Positions 7,826 through 16,978 of a DNA stretch of 64,000 nt are shown one piece after another; positions within the stretch are counted from its first letter, which is position 1, and every line of letters starts with the position of its first letter. The notes below the pieces were generated by a model that saw nothing but the letters and a program-made list of their open reading frames with translations, did no database searches and was not told the origin of the DNA. A program made the position numbers and the translations under genes. This DNA comes from Sinorhizobium fredii USDA 257 (GTDB taxonomy: Bacteria; Pseudomonadota; Alphaproteobacteria; Rhizobiales; Rhizobiaceae). The stretch is taken from positions 2,356,001 through 2,420,000 of the forward strand of contig NC_018000.1 in assembly GCF_000265205.3 (NCBI RefSeq). Reading direction: 5' to 3'.

Positions 7826-8857
7826 ATGAAAAGCATCTTTGCGAAATCTAATCGCGGCGTCCTGTGGGCTGCTGCCGTTCTTCTGGCCATCGGCATGGAG
7901 GCCCAGGCCGCCGAAACCAGCTATCCGCTGACGCTCACCAATTGCGGCCGTCCGGTCATCTTCCAGAAGGCGCCCGAACGCGCCGTCTCGATCGGCCAAA
8001 GCAGCACGGAGATCCTGTACCTGCTCGGCCTTCAGGATCGGATGGTGGGTACCGCCGTCTGGATCGGTCCGGTCATCAAGGGTTATGAGGACGCGAATGC
8101 AAACGTCGAGCGGCTGGCCGACAACGACCCGAGTTTCGAAGGCGTCGTCGCCAAGAAGCCGGATGTCGTGACGGCGCAGTTCCAGTGGCATGTCGGGCCC
8201 GAAGGCATCGTCGCCAAGCCCGAGCAGTTCGAGGAACTCGGCATTTCGGTCTACACGTCGCCAGCCGATTGCGTCGGCAAGGACAATAGCGGCGGCGGCG
8301 ATGGCGTTCGCCACACGGTCTTCACGATGGACCTCATCTATCAGGAAATCACCGAACTCGCCCAGATCTTCAACGTCCAGGAGCGCGGCGAGAAGCTGGT
8401 CGCCGAGTTGAGGGCGCGTGAGGATGCGGCGAAGAAGAAGATCGCGTCGGCGAACGGCAAGCTCTCCGCGGTGTTCTGGTTCTCGAGCGCCGAGCTCGAC
8501 ATCGATCCCTACGTCGCCGGCAAGAACGGCGCGCCGGGCTATATCATGCAGGCGCTCGGCATCGACAACGTCATTGACAGCGAAGAGGAATGGCCGACCG
8601 TCGGCTGGGAAACCATCGCCAAGTCCGGCCCGACGCTCGTCGTCGCGGGAAAGATGGAGCGCCGTCGCTTCCCCGCCGACGACGTCGTCGTCAAGCACAA
8701 GTTCCTGGAGTCGGACCCGGTAACCAGCCTGATGCCTGCGGTGAAAGAGGGCCACGTCGTCGAGATGGACGCCCAGGCGATGAACCCGACGATCCGGACC
8801 ATCGAAGGCATCGAGGTGCTGGCCGATGCCGTCGAGAAATCCGGCCTGAACAAGTGA
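7826..8857 (+). CDS. ABC transporter substrate-binding protein, FecB/BtuF type
   Basis: A 343-residue periplasmic binding protein with a signal peptide ending near AQAAE (residue 30). It has the class III fold signs: RAVSIGQSSTEILYLLGLQDRMVG near the N-terminus and KKPDVVTAQ in the first lobe. Members bind cobalamin, iron-siderophores, haem or metal-cobalt precursors. The cobalamin riboswitch upstream makes a corrinoid or cobalt ligand the best guess, which is inference. Its stop overlaps the GTG start of the permease by four bases, so translation is coupled. Confidence 0.85.
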   Translation: MKSIFAKSNRGVLWAAAVLLAIGMEAQAAETSYPLTLTNCGRPVIFQKAPERAVSIGQSSTEILYLLGLQDRMVGTAVWIGPVIKGYEDANANVERLADNDPSFEGVVAKKPDVVTAQFQWHVGPEGIVAKPEQFEELGISVYTSPADCVGKDNSGGGDGVRHTVFTMDLIYQEITELAQIFNVQERGEKLVAELRAREDAAKKKIASANGKLSAVFWFSSAELDIDPYVAGKNGAPGYIMQALGIDNVIDSEEEWPTVGWETIAKSGPTLVVAGKMERRRFPADDVVVKHKFLESDPVTSLMPAVKEGHVVEMDAQAMNPTIRTIEGIEVLADAVEKSGLNK

Positions 8858-9882
8858 TCGGCATCGCCCCATCCTTGTCGCGGACGAGCGCCAGCCTGCT
8901 GGCGCTCATCGTGCTGCTGGTCGCGCTCTGGCTGGGCGCGGCGATCGGCGAGACGGCCATTCCCATGGGCGTCGTCGCCAAGACTGTCGCCAACCGATTG
9001 TGGGATGCCGGATACGGCCTCGATGCGCTCGACGAGGGGATCATCTGGAACTACCGGGTGAGCCGCGCCATCGTGGCCGCCTGCTGCGGTTCGGCGCTGG
9101 CGGTCTCCGGCGTCGTGCTGCAGTCGCTGCTGCGCAATCCGCTGGCCGACCCCTACATTCTCGGTATCTCGGCGGGTGCATCGACCGGTGCGGTCGGCGT
9201 CGCCGTTCTCGGCATCGGCGCCGGCCTGCTGACGCTGCCGGTCGGAGCGTTCGCAGGAGCCATTCTCGCCTTCGGGCTCGTCAGCCTTCTGGCGATGCGT
9301 GCCGGCAGGGGCCATGGCGCGATCATTCTGGCGGGCGTCGCCGGCTCGCAGCTCTTCAACGCGCTCACGTCGCTCATCGTTACCAAGGCCGCCAATGCGG
9401 AACAGGCGCGCGCAATCATGTTCTGGCTGCTCGGCAATCTTTCCGGCGTGCGCTGGCCGGATGTCTGGCTCGCCGTTCCTGTCGCGCTGGTCGGCCTCAT
9501 TGTCTGCCTGTGGCACGCGCGGGCGCTCGACGCCTTCACCTTCGGATCCGAGTCCGCCGCCTCGCTCGGCATCCCGGTGCGCCGGGTCTATGTCGTCCTG
9601 ATTGGCGCATCGGCGATGATGACGGCGGCCATGGTCAGCATCGTCGGGTCGATCGGTTTCGTCGGCCTCGTCATCCCGCACGTGTCCCGGATGATCGTCG
9701 GCGTCCGGCACGGATTGCTGCTTCCCGCCGCCGCCTTGATCGGGGCGTTGTTCATGATCGCCGCCGACATCGTGTCGCGCGTCATCATTCCGGGGCAGGT
9801 GCTGCCGATCGGCGTCGTCACGGCGCTCGTCGGCGCACCGGCCTTTGCCGTCATCCTCAGCCAGCGCAGGACAGTTCGATGA
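8854..9882 (+). CDS. FecCD/BtuC-family ABC transporter permease
   Basis: A 342-residue integral membrane protein with about ten hydrophobic segments. Family marks are NYRVSRAIVAACCGSALAVSG, LLRNPLADPYILGISAGAS (the FecCD signature) and SIGFVGLVIPHVSRM near the C-terminus. I start it at GTG 8854, which overlaps the previous stop as GTGA; the open frame upstream is a shadow of the binding-protein gene. It forms the channel for the substrate delivered by the upstream binding protein, as a homodimer with two copies of the ATPase. Its own stop overlaps the ATPase start. Confidence 0.88.
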   Translation: MIGIAPSLSRTSASLLALIVLLVALWLGAAIGETAIPMGVVAKTVANRLWDAGYGLDALDEGIIWNYRVSRAIVAACCGSALAVSGVVLQSLLRNPLADPYILGISAGASTGAVGVAVLGIGAGLLTLPVGAFAGAILAFGLVSLLAMRAGRGHGAIILAGVAGSQLFNALTSLIVTKAANAEQARAIMFWLLGNLSGVRWPDVWLAVPVALVGLIVCLWHARALDAFTFGSESAASLGIPVRRVYVVLIGASAMMTAAMVSIVGSIGFVGLVIPHVSRMIVGVRHGLLLPAAALIGALFMIAADIVSRVIIPGQVLPIGVVTALVGAPAFAVILSQRRTVR

Positions 9883-10682
9883 ACCTCTCCGCTTGCAATG
9901 TCTCGTGGTCGATGGGTGGAGTTTCCATCCTCCGGGATGTCTCGCTCGACGTCGTCGCGGGCGAGTTTCTCGGCATCGTCGGGCCGAACGGCTCCGGCAA
10001 GACCAGCCTGATGTCGCTGCTTGCCGGCCTCCGGCGGCCGCGGTCCGGCCGGGTGCTGCTGGACGGACAGGGCGTCGACACGCTGGGACGGAAGGAAATT
10101 GCCAAGCGCATTGCGCTGGTCGAGCAGCAGGCCGAAACGGGCGAGCGCATTTCTGCGCGCCAGGCGGTGGAACTCGGCCGCACGCCGCATCTCGGCCCTC
10201 TCACACCGTGGTCGACGAGGGATGACGAGATCGTCGACGAGGCGATCCGCAATGTCGGCATGGCGCAGCTTGCGGCGCGGACGTGGCACACGCTGTCGGG
10301 CGGGGAGCGGCAGCGCCTGCACATCGCCCGCGCCCTGGCACAACAGCCGCAGATGCTCCTTCTCGACGAGCCGACGAACCACCTCGATGTCGGCCATCAG
10401 ATCGGTCTCCTGCATCTCGTGCGCCAGCAGAAGCTGACGGCGGTTGCCGCACTTCACGATCTCAACCATGCCGCCATGTTCTGCGACCGCATCGCGTTGA
10501 TGAGCGGCGGTCGCGTCACTGCATTGGGACGGCCGCACGAAGTTCTCACCCAAGAGCGAATCCGCACCGTCTTCGGCGTCGACGTTGATGTCGAGTACCA
10601 GGGCGACGGCCGCTATCATATCCGTTACCGCGCCCCCGGTTCCCCGCCTGCCGAAAAGCCGATGCTGAAGAGGATTTCATGA
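9879..10682 (+). CDS. FecE/BtuD-family ABC transporter ATP-binding protein
   Basis: A 267-residue cytoplasmic ATPase. Walker A is GPNGSGKT near residue 35, the signature is LSGGERQRLHIARAL, Walker B is MLLLDEPTNHLD, and the switch histidine is in ALHDLNHA. A C-terminal stretch ending LKRIS extends beyond the ATPase core. The ATG at 9879 overlaps the permease stop (ATGA), and its own stop overlaps the pseudoazurin start in the same way, so four genes share one coupled message behind the cobalamin riboswitch. Confidence 0.9.
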   Translation: MNLSACNVSWSMGGVSILRDVSLDVVAGEFLGIVGPNGSGKTSLMSLLAGLRRPRSGRVLLDGQGVDTLGRKEIAKRIALVEQQAETGERISARQAVELGRTPHLGPLTPWSTRDDEIVDEAIRNVGMAQLAARTWHTLSGGERQRLHIARALAQQPQMLLLDEPTNHLDVGHQIGLLHLVRQQKLTAVAALHDLNHAAMFCDRIALMSGGRVTALGRPHEVLTQERIRTVFGVDVDVEYQGDGRYHIRYRAPGSPPAEKPMLKRIS

Positions 10683-11176
10683 TCAGTCTTGTCAGGCTGC
10701 TGTTGACCGTCCTGATTGCCATTTCGATGCCGGCCTTGGTGAGCGCCGAGACGGTCGAGGTCAAGATGCTGAACCGGGGCGAGAAGGGTTCGATGGTTTT
10801 CGAACCGGATTTCCTTGCGCTCCGGCCGGGCGACAGCGACAAGTTCATCGCCACCAACAAGAGCCACAACGCCGCGACGATCGACGGAATGGTTCCGGAC
10901 GGGCATCCGGGATTTAAGTGCAAGATCAACGAGGAGATCGTCGTCACCTTCGATAAGCCCGGCTTCTACGGCATCAAATGCTCGCCGCATTACGCCATGG
11001 GTATGGTCATGCTGATCAAGGTCGGGCATGTCGAGCTGCCGCAGAGCTATCGCGCGATCGAGGTTCCCGCCCGAGCCAAACCGCGCTTCGAGCGCTCTTT
11101 GCTGGAGCCGAAGCGGAGTAGCTGGGAAATAGCGGTCGCGGCCCATACCGAACTTCCAAGAAAGTCTCCAGGGTAA
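10679..11176 (+). CDS. pseudoazurin (blue copper protein), C-terminus probably frameshifted
   Basis: A periplasmic cupredoxin with a signal peptide ending near residue 23. The type 1 copper ligands are His63, Cys101, His104 and Met109, with the spacing of known pseudoazurins. It normally passes electrons to nitrite reductase or other periplasmic acceptors. As written it runs to 165 residues with a Ser/Arg/Trp-rich tail. Inserting one base after GAG near 11092 gives the more natural ending ALFAGAEAE with a stop at 11119-11121, so a one-base deletion is likely. Copper binding is unaffected. Its start overlaps the ATPase stop, placing it in the B12-riboswitch operon. Confidence 0.82.
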   Translation: MISLVRLLLTVLIAISMPALVSAETVEVKMLNRGEKGSMVFEPDFLALRPGDSDKFIATNKSHNAATIDGMVPDGHPGFKCKINEEIVVTFDKPGFYGIKCSPHYAMGMVMLIKVGHVELPQSYRAIEVPARAKPRFERSLLEPKRSSWEIAVAAHTELPRKSPG

Positions 11177-11339
11177 ATGGCACCTCTCCTCCGTATCTGC
11201 CGGATAGCTCCGATCATCGGAAGCCCGGCGGACCGTTGCCCCCCGCCCGCAGAGCACAATCGGCGGAAAATCTAGGCTCTCGATTTAGCGGGCAAGTTCG
11301 CCAGCGTTGGAGGTTGCCGGTACAACCCTGAACTCCCAT

Positions 11340-11353
11340 TGAAATCGATTACA
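11340..11353 (+). promoter_or_regulatory. candidate LacI-family operator before the sugar ABC operon
   Basis: TGAAATCGATTACA is a near-perfect palindrome with the central CG expected of LacI-family sites (TGNAATCGATTNCA form). It lies 43 bases before the ATG of the binding protein, whose operon encodes its own LacI regulator at 15938. I see nothing else in 11177-11395. Confidence 0.55.
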
Positions 11354-11395
11354 TTTTCTGGCTTCATAGCGCTCGCAAGATTTGGGAGGAATCTA

Positions 11396-12421
11396 ATGAC
11401 GAAATTCATTGCTCTTGCGCTTGGCACGGTCGCGTCCATCGTTATCTCGGCCTCGGCGGTCAACGCGGAAACATTCAAGATAGGCCTTTCGAACGGCTGG
11501 GTCGGCAGCGAGTGGCGCACCCAGATGATCGACGAGGCGAAGGCCGCCGCGGCGAAATGGAAGGACAAGGGCGTCGACGTCGAGGTTTCCGTCCAGAGCG
11601 CCAATGTCGACGTGCCCGGGCAGATCGCCCATATCCGCAACTTCATCGCGGAAGGCGTCAACGCCATCATCGTCAATCCGAACAGCCCGACGGCCTTCGA
11701 CCCGATCTTCGCGCAGGCGAAGGAGGCGGGCATCCTGGTGATCGCGACGGACGCGGAAGTCTCCTCGCCCGATGCGGTCTATGTCGGGATCGACCAGACC
11801 GCTTGGGGTGCTGCGGGCGCCAGGTGGCTCGCCGAGACGCTCGACGGCAAGGGCAAGGTGGTGGCGATCAACGGCGTTGCCGGGCATCCGGCAAACGAGA
11901 TGCGGGTCGCCGGCTACAAGCAGGTCCTCAAGGATTTCCCGGATATCCAGATCGTCAATGAAGTGAACGCCAATTGGGATCAGGCCCAGGGACAGCAGGC
12001 GATGCAGAACATTCTCGCCACCTATCCCGACATCAACGGCGTGGTCGTGCAGGACGGCATGGCGGCCGGCGCCTGGAAGTCGATCACGGATGCCGGCAAG
12101 AAGGACCAGATCGCCGCGACCGGCGAGATCCGAAAGGACTTCATCGACCTCTGGATCAAGGAGAAGCTGAATTCCGGTGCGACCGTGAACCCGCCCGGCG
12201 TGATGGCGAGCGCGCTCAACGTCGCCGTGCTGATGCTGCAGGGCAAGGAGCTGAAGGAGCCGGCCAAGGCGGGCCAATACGGCAACGCGCTCTATCTGCC
12301 GATCCCGTTCATCGACTCGAAGAACGTCGAAGAGGCGGCAAAGCAGCTCGATGGGAAGCCCGGCTACTATTCCTATACGAGCTCGCTGTCGATCGAAGAG
12401 GCGGAAGCGCTCTTCAAGTAA
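11396..12421 (+). CDS. sugar ABC transporter substrate-binding protein
   Basis: A 341-residue periplasmic protein of the ribose/galactose-binding type (peripla_BP_4). The signal peptide ends at AVNAE near residue 22. Typical segments are INGVAGHPANEMRVAGY and GVVVQDGMAAGAW. The ATG at 11396 follows GGGAGGA. It opens a seven-gene operon (binding protein, ATPase, two permeases, LacI regulator, two dehydrogenases). The ligand is unknown; a sugar or sugar alcohol is likely because of the two dehydrogenase genes. The final LSIEEAEALFK helix is intact. Confidence 0.88.
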   Translation: MTKFIALALGTVASIVISASAVNAETFKIGLSNGWVGSEWRTQMIDEAKAAAAKWKDKGVDVEVSVQSANVDVPGQIAHIRNFIAEGVNAIIVNPNSPTAFDPIFAQAKEAGILVIATDAEVSSPDAVYVGIDQTAWGAAGARWLAETLDGKGKVVAINGVAGHPANEMRVAGYKQVLKDFPDIQIVNEVNANWDQAQGQQAMQNILATYPDINGVVVQDGMAAGAWKSITDAGKKDQIAATGEIRKDFIDLWIKEKLNSGATVNPPGVMASALNVAVLMLQGKELKEPAKAGQYGNALYLPIPFIDSKNVEEAAKQLDGKPGYYSYTSSLSIEEAEALFK

Positions 12422-12436
12422 GCCTTTCGAAGTCAG

Positions 12437-12459
12437 GCGCGGGCCCTCTCGGCCCGCGC
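12437..12459 (+). other. intercistronic hairpin
   Basis: GCGCGGGCC and GGCCCGCGC form a perfect 9-bp stem around a CTCTC loop, 15 bases after the binding-protein stop. Such hairpins after binding-protein genes commonly protect the upstream message and lower read-through, giving more binding protein than membrane parts. Confidence 0.6.
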
Positions 12460-12490
12460 TCGGCCACCGGATCGTAACGGACACGGTTCC

Positions 12491-13996
12491 ATGTCGAAAT
12501 TGAAACTGAACGGGGTGAGCAAGGCTTACGGCGCGACCTTGGCGCTCCGCCGCGGTGACCTCGAAGTCCTGGCGGGCGAGGTCCACGTGCTGATGGGCTC
12601 CAACGGCTCCGGCAAGAGCACGCTCTGCAAGATCATCGCCGGCAGCGTGCGGCCGGACGACGGCAGGATCCTGATCGACGACACGCCGGTGACGATTACC
12701 GGGCCGCGTTCGGCCCGCGCCCAGGGCATCGGCATCTTTTATCAGGAGCTCAGCCTCGCCGCCCACCGGACAGTCGAGGAAAACATCTGCCTTGCCGCCC
12801 TGCCGGTCAAAGCCGCTCTCTTCGTCGACCGGACGGCACTGGAAGAGCGCGCGGCGCGCTATATCGCGCTGTTCGAGGGCGTATCCGGTGAAGGGTTTTC
12901 CGCCGACGCGCTGGTCGGTAATCTCAGGCCCGACCAGCGCCAGCTCGTCGAGATCATGAAGGCGTTGGCCAGCGAGGCGCCGCTTCTCATCTTCGACGAG
13001 CCGACTTCGGCGCTCGACCGCGCCCAGGTCGAGCGCTTCTTCGAGATTCTGCGCGATCTGAAGCGGCGCGGCCGCGGCATCATCTTCATTTCGCACCGGA
13101 TGGACGAGATCAAGGCGATCGGCGACCGCGTTACGATCATCCGCGACGGCGAGACAATCACGACGCTCAATCTCGGCGAGACCGATGCCGGCACGGTTAT
13201 CCGGCTCATGGTCGGGGGAGCCGGCGACATGCCAGCTTCGCAGTCTTCGGCGCCGGCCGCCGTCGACGCCAAGGACGGGGCGGCGCTGACGGTCCGCGAC
13301 CTTTCCGGCGTCGGCTTCCGCAATGTCAGCTTCGAGGTTGCGCGCGGCGAAATCCTCGGATTCGGCGGGCTGCACGGCCAAGGACAGTCGGCGCTGCTTA
13401 GGGCGATCTTCGGCGCCGGTTCGATCGCGTCGGGCGAAATCCTGATCGGCAGCGATCGGTTCGATGCGGCAAGTCCGCGCGATTCCATTCGGCGCGGCTG
13501 CGCCTATGTCTCCGGCGACCGCGGCCGCGACGGCGTCATCAGCGGCCGGCCGATCATCGAGAACGTCACGCCGATCCACTACCTGCGCGACCGGCTGATA
13601 ATCGCCAGGCCCTCGAAGCTCAGCGACCGGGTCCAGCCGGCGCTCGAAAGCATGCATACGAAATTCGCGAGCCTCTTCCATCCGATCAATTCGCTCTCCG
13701 GCGGCAACCAGCAGAAGGTGATCATCGCCCGCTGGCTGATCGACCGCCCGGACGTGCTGCTGCTTGACGACCCGACCAAGGGGATCGACCTCTCGGCGAA
13801 GGCCGACCTCTTCGCGCTGATCCGGCAATTGGCGGCGGAGGGTCTCGGCATCATTCTCTATTCTTCGGAAGACGCCGAGCTGCTCGGCAATGCCAACCGC
13901 ATCCTGGTCTTCAACGGCGGCTCCGTCAGCCGGGAACTCACCGGGGCGGATCGCACCCGCTACAATCTCTATCAAGCCGCGTACGAGGCCGCCTGA
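12491..13996 (+). CDS. sugar ABC transporter ATP-binding protein (tandem RbsA/MglA type)
   Basis: A 501-residue protein with two ATPase domains. The first has Walker A GSNGSGKST near residue 37 and Walker B LLIFDEPTSALD; its signature is degenerate (NLRPDQRQ). The second has a degenerate Walker A (GLHGQGQSAL) but an intact LSGGNQQKVIIARWL signature and LLLDDPTKGID. This asymmetry, one competent and one weakened site, is normal for sugar ATPases of this class. The stop overlaps the next ATG by one base. It energises import by the two permeases downstream. Confidence 0.9.
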   Translation: MSKLKLNGVSKAYGATLALRRGDLEVLAGEVHVLMGSNGSGKSTLCKIIAGSVRPDDGRILIDDTPVTITGPRSARAQGIGIFYQELSLAAHRTVEENICLAALPVKAALFVDRTALEERAARYIALFEGVSGEGFSADALVGNLRPDQRQLVEIMKALASEAPLLIFDEPTSALDRAQVERFFEILRDLKRRGRGIIFISHRMDEIKAIGDRVTIIRDGETITTLNLGETDAGTVIRLMVGGAGDMPASQSSAPAAVDAKDGAALTVRDLSGVGFRNVSFEVARGEILGFGGLHGQGQSALLRAIFGAGSIASGEILIGSDRFDAASPRDSIRRGCAYVSGDRGRDGVISGRPIIENVTPIHYLRDRLIIARPSKLSDRVQPALESMHTKFASLFHPINSLSGGNQQKVIIARWLIDRPDVLLLDDPTKGIDLSAKADLFALIRQLAAEGLGIILYSSEDAELLGNANRILVFNGGSVSRELTGADRTRYNLYQAAYEAA

Positions 13997-14988
13997 TGGC
14001 AGAGATTGCAACAGGCCCGACCTACCGGCGCGCCGGCGGCATCCGCAGACTGCTCGAGCGCTACCCCTTCCTGCCGGCGCTCGCCATCGTCCTCGTGCTG
14101 CTTGCCTTGAACGGCGTCTTCTCGCCGAACAGCCTCAGCTACCGCTCGTTGACCGGGCTTCTGAGCACCTATATGGCGCTGATCCTGCTTGCTATCGCCC
14201 AGACCTATGTCGTCTATGCCGGGGACATCGACCTGTCGGCGGGCTCGATCCTCTCGCTCGTCAATGTCGCGATCGTCGTTCTGATGGAGCGCTGGGGCGG
14301 CGGCGCCGGCGCGGTGGTGCTGGCGCTTGCCATCGGCCTGCTGCTGGGGCTTGCCTGCGGCCTCGTCAACGGGCTTGTCGTTGCGGCGTTGCGCCTGCAG
14401 GCGATCGTCGCCACCTTCGCGACCAGCATCTTCTTTACCGGCCTGGCGCTCTACATCCTGCCGGTTGCCGGCACCCCGGCGCCGACCATCTTCTGGCGCA
14501 CCTATGGCGGCCGGCTCTTCGGGCTGCCCTTGGTCTTCTATATCCTGGCCGGACTGCTCGTTCTCCTCGCGGTACTTGGCCGCACGCGCCTCACCACGCA
14601 ATTGCTCGCCGTCGGCGACGACCAGCAGGCGGCCTATCAAACCGGGCTGCCGGTGGTGGCGATCAGGATTCGCGGCTACCTGCTCTGCGGCCTGTTCTCG
14701 GCGCTTGCCGCCTTCTGCATCACCGGAGACACGGCGAGCGGCGATCCGCTGGTCGGCGGCAAGATGACGCTCTTCAGCGTCGCCGCGGTGGTACTCGGCG
14801 GCAGCGCGCTCTCGGGCGGCTGGGGAACAGTGGTCGGCTCGCTTCTCGGCGCGCTGACGATCGGGCTGATCAGTTCGGTGGTCTTCTTCATGGGCACGCC
14901 TTCGGAGTGGCAGAATTTCGTCCAGGGCCTCGCAATTCTTATCGTGCTGATGGCCGGCGTACTTGCCGGCCGGAGGGCGCGTCCATGA
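13996..14988 (+). CDS. sugar ABC transporter permease (RbsC type)
   Basis: A 330-residue membrane protein of the branched BPD_transp_2 class with about nine hydrophobic segments. It carries the AGDIDLSAGSILSLVN motif and the VVLGGSALSGGWGTVVGSLLGA motif of RbsC-like permeases. Start and stop overlap both neighbours, showing tight translational coupling. With the second permease downstream it probably forms a heterodimeric channel, since most ribose-type systems use a single permease gene and this locus has two. Confidence 0.88.
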   Translation: MAEIATGPTYRRAGGIRRLLERYPFLPALAIVLVLLALNGVFSPNSLSYRSLTGLLSTYMALILLAIAQTYVVYAGDIDLSAGSILSLVNVAIVVLMERWGGGAGAVVLALAIGLLLGLACGLVNGLVVAALRLQAIVATFATSIFFTGLALYILPVAGTPAPTIFWRTYGGRLFGLPLVFYILAGLLVLLAVLGRTRLTTQLLAVGDDQQAAYQTGLPVVAIRIRGYLLCGLFSALAAFCITGDTASGDPLVGGKMTLFSVAAVVLGGSALSGGWGTVVGSLLGALTIGLISSVVFFMGTPSEWQNFVQGLAILIVLMAGVLAGRRARP

Positions 14989-15941
14989 CCAGCGTAATCT
15001 CTTTCCTTCGCCAGCCGATCGTCGTCGCGCTCGTCCTGATCGTTCTCCTCCTCTATCTCGGCGAACTGCTCTCTCCCGGCTTTGCCAGTGGTGCGCAAAT
15101 CCTCAGGCTCCTGATCGTCGCCTCGCTGCTGGGCATCGTCGCGGCCGGGCAGAACGTCGTGATCCTCGGCGGGCGAGAGGGCATCGATCTCTCAGTCGGC
15201 GGTGTCGTCTCGCTGTCGGCGATCATTGCCGGCAATGTCATGAATGGTGCCGATGGCGGTATTGTGCCGGCTATCGTCGCCTGCCTCGCGGCCGGTGCCT
15301 TCTTCGGCCTCCTGAACGGCCTCGGCATCACGCTGCTGCGTATCCCGCCGCTGGTGATGACGCTCGGCATGCTCGGCGTGCTGCAGGGCCTTCTCGTCGT
15401 CATCCGCATGGGCATTCCCTCCGGCCAGGCTGCGCCGGCCCTGTCGCGTTTCGTCACCCAGCCGCTTTTCTTCGGCGTGCCCGGAATCATCTGGCTGTGG
15501 GTCGCGTTCGGCATCCTCATGGCCTTCATGCTCAACCGCACCGTTTTCGGCCACCGCATCTATGCGGTCGGCTCGAACGAGCACGCCGCCTATATGGCGG
15601 GCGTTCCGGTCAAGCTTATGCGCATCGCGCTCTTCATGATCTCCGGCATGTTCGCGGCCATCGCTGGCCTCTGCTTGCTCGGCTATTCAGGCTCGTCCTT
15701 CGCCAATGTCGGCGAGCAATACACGCTGACTTCGATCATCGCGGTCGTCTTCGGCGGCACGTCGCTCGCCGGCGGCAAGGGCGGCTACACCGGCACCATG
15801 GCCGGCGCCTTCCTGCTCGTCATCCTGCAGGGGATCCTCACCACCGTAAACATCGACGAATCCGGCCGGCAGATGGTGTTCGGGGCGACCTTGCTGCTCC
15901 TTATGATGTTCTATGGGCGGGGTCGGGCGATGCGCGCATGA
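14985..15941 (+). CDS. sugar ABC transporter permease (RbsC type), second subunit
   Basis: A 318-residue permease of the same family: GGREGIDLSVGGVVSLSAI near residue 60 and VFGGTSLAGGKGGYTGTM near residue 250. I start it at ATG 14985, overlapping the previous stop as ATGA; upstream open frame is shadow. The two permeases differ clearly in sequence, so they are not a recent duplication. Its stop overlaps the LacI gene start at 15938. Confidence 0.88.
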   Translation: MTSVISFLRQPIVVALVLIVLLLYLGELLSPGFASGAQILRLLIVASLLGIVAAGQNVVILGGREGIDLSVGGVVSLSAIIAGNVMNGADGGIVPAIVACLAAGAFFGLLNGLGITLLRIPPLVMTLGMLGVLQGLLVVIRMGIPSGQAAPALSRFVTQPLFFGVPGIIWLWVAFGILMAFMLNRTVFGHRIYAVGSNEHAAYMAGVPVKLMRIALFMISGMFAAIAGLCLLGYSGSSFANVGEQYTLTSIIAVVFGGTSLAGGKGGYTGTMAGAFLLVILQGILTTVNIDESGRQMVFGATLLLLMMFYGRGRAMRA

Positions 15942-16957
15942 GGGAGCGGCCGAAGATCAAGGATATTGCTCAGAAGGCCGGCGTGTCGGTCGCCACCGTC
16001 TCGCGTGCGCTTTCGGATTCGGCGCTGGTGACGGCGGAGACGCGCCAGCGCATCCATGATCTCGCCCGTGAGCTCAACTATCGCCCCAACGTCAGCGCCC
16101 GAAACTTGAGGACCCGCAAGTCGATGGCGGTGCTCCTCGTCGTGCGCGATGTCGGCAATCCCTTCTATCTCGACATCCTGAAAGGCGTCGAAGCGACGGC
16201 GCGGGAAGCCGGCTATGCGGTGCTGATGGGCAATACCGAGAACGATCCGGTCCGCGAGATCGAGTATTTTAACATGCTGCGCGACGGCCATGCCGACGGC
16301 ATGATCCTGATGACCGGCAAACTGCCGCCGGCGAGTGGCGATCGTGCCGGCGCCTCGAACCATCTGCCGGTGGTGGTCGCGCTCGAAATGATCGAGGGCT
16401 CGGGACTGCCGCATGTGCAGGTCGACAATGTCGGGGCCGCGCGTGGAGCGGTCGCGCATCTGATAGGGCTCGGGCACCGGCGGATCGCCCATATCAGCGG
16501 TCCCGTCCCCGAGCCGATGAGCGTCTATCGCCGGGAGGGCTACCGGCTCGCCATGCGCGAAGCCGGACTGGAGATCCCCGCAGGCTACGAGGTGCGCGGC
16601 AACTTTCTTCTGGAAAGCGGACAGGAATGCTGCCGGGCGCTCTTCGCCCTGCCGGAACCGCCGTCTGCGCTGTTCGTCGCCAATGACGAGATGGCCTATG
16701 GCGCCGCCCATGAGCTGAGGCGCATGGGGCGCGACGTCCCGGGTGAGGTCTCGGTCGTGGGTTTCGACGATCTCTATTTGAGCAAGGCCTTCTACCCGCC
16801 GCTGACGACCGTCAGCCAGCCGCGCGCCGAGATCGGCCGCACCGCGATGGGCCTCCTGCTCAGCATCCTGTCGGGCGGAAGCGTCGAGGGCGGCGAACCG
16901 ATCGTGCTGCCGACGGCGCTCAACATTCGGGGCAGTACGGCGCCGCCTTGCACGTGA
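15938..16957 (+). CDS. LacI-family transcriptional regulator
   Basis: A 339-residue repressor. The N-terminal helix-turn-helix is IKDIAQKAGVSVATVSRAL with the LNYRPNVSARNL hinge helix, and the rest is a periplasmic-binding-like sensor domain (VVGFDDLYLSKAFYPPLTTV near the end). The ATG overlaps the permease stop (ATGA), so the regulator is made from the same transcript as the transporter and should autoregulate. The palindrome at 11340-11353 upstream of the operon is its likely operator. Confidence 0.88.
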   Translation: MRERPKIKDIAQKAGVSVATVSRALSDSALVTAETRQRIHDLARELNYRPNVSARNLRTRKSMAVLLVVRDVGNPFYLDILKGVEATAREAGYAVLMGNTENDPVREIEYFNMLRDGHADGMILMTGKLPPASGDRAGASNHLPVVVALEMIEGSGLPHVQVDNVGAARGAVAHLIGLGHRRIAHISGPVPEPMSVYRREGYRLAMREAGLEIPAGYEVRGNFLLESGQECCRALFALPEPPSALFVANDEMAYGAAHELRRMGRDVPGEVSVVGFDDLYLSKAFYPPLTTVSQPRAEIGRTAMGLLLSILSGGSVEGGEPIVLPTALNIRGSTAPPCT

Positions 16958-16978
16958 GCCATCCTGGGGAGGAAGGAA

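Noticed and set aside
8590..8853. N-terminal extension of the FecCD-type permease
   Set aside because: It overlaps the end of the binding-protein gene in another frame; GTG 8854 gives the normal length.
11393..14011. An 872-codon open frame on the minus strand
   Set aside because: It is the antisense shadow of the sugar binding-protein and ATPase genes, whose motifs are unmistakable; its product is Arg/Asp/Gly-rich with no domain.
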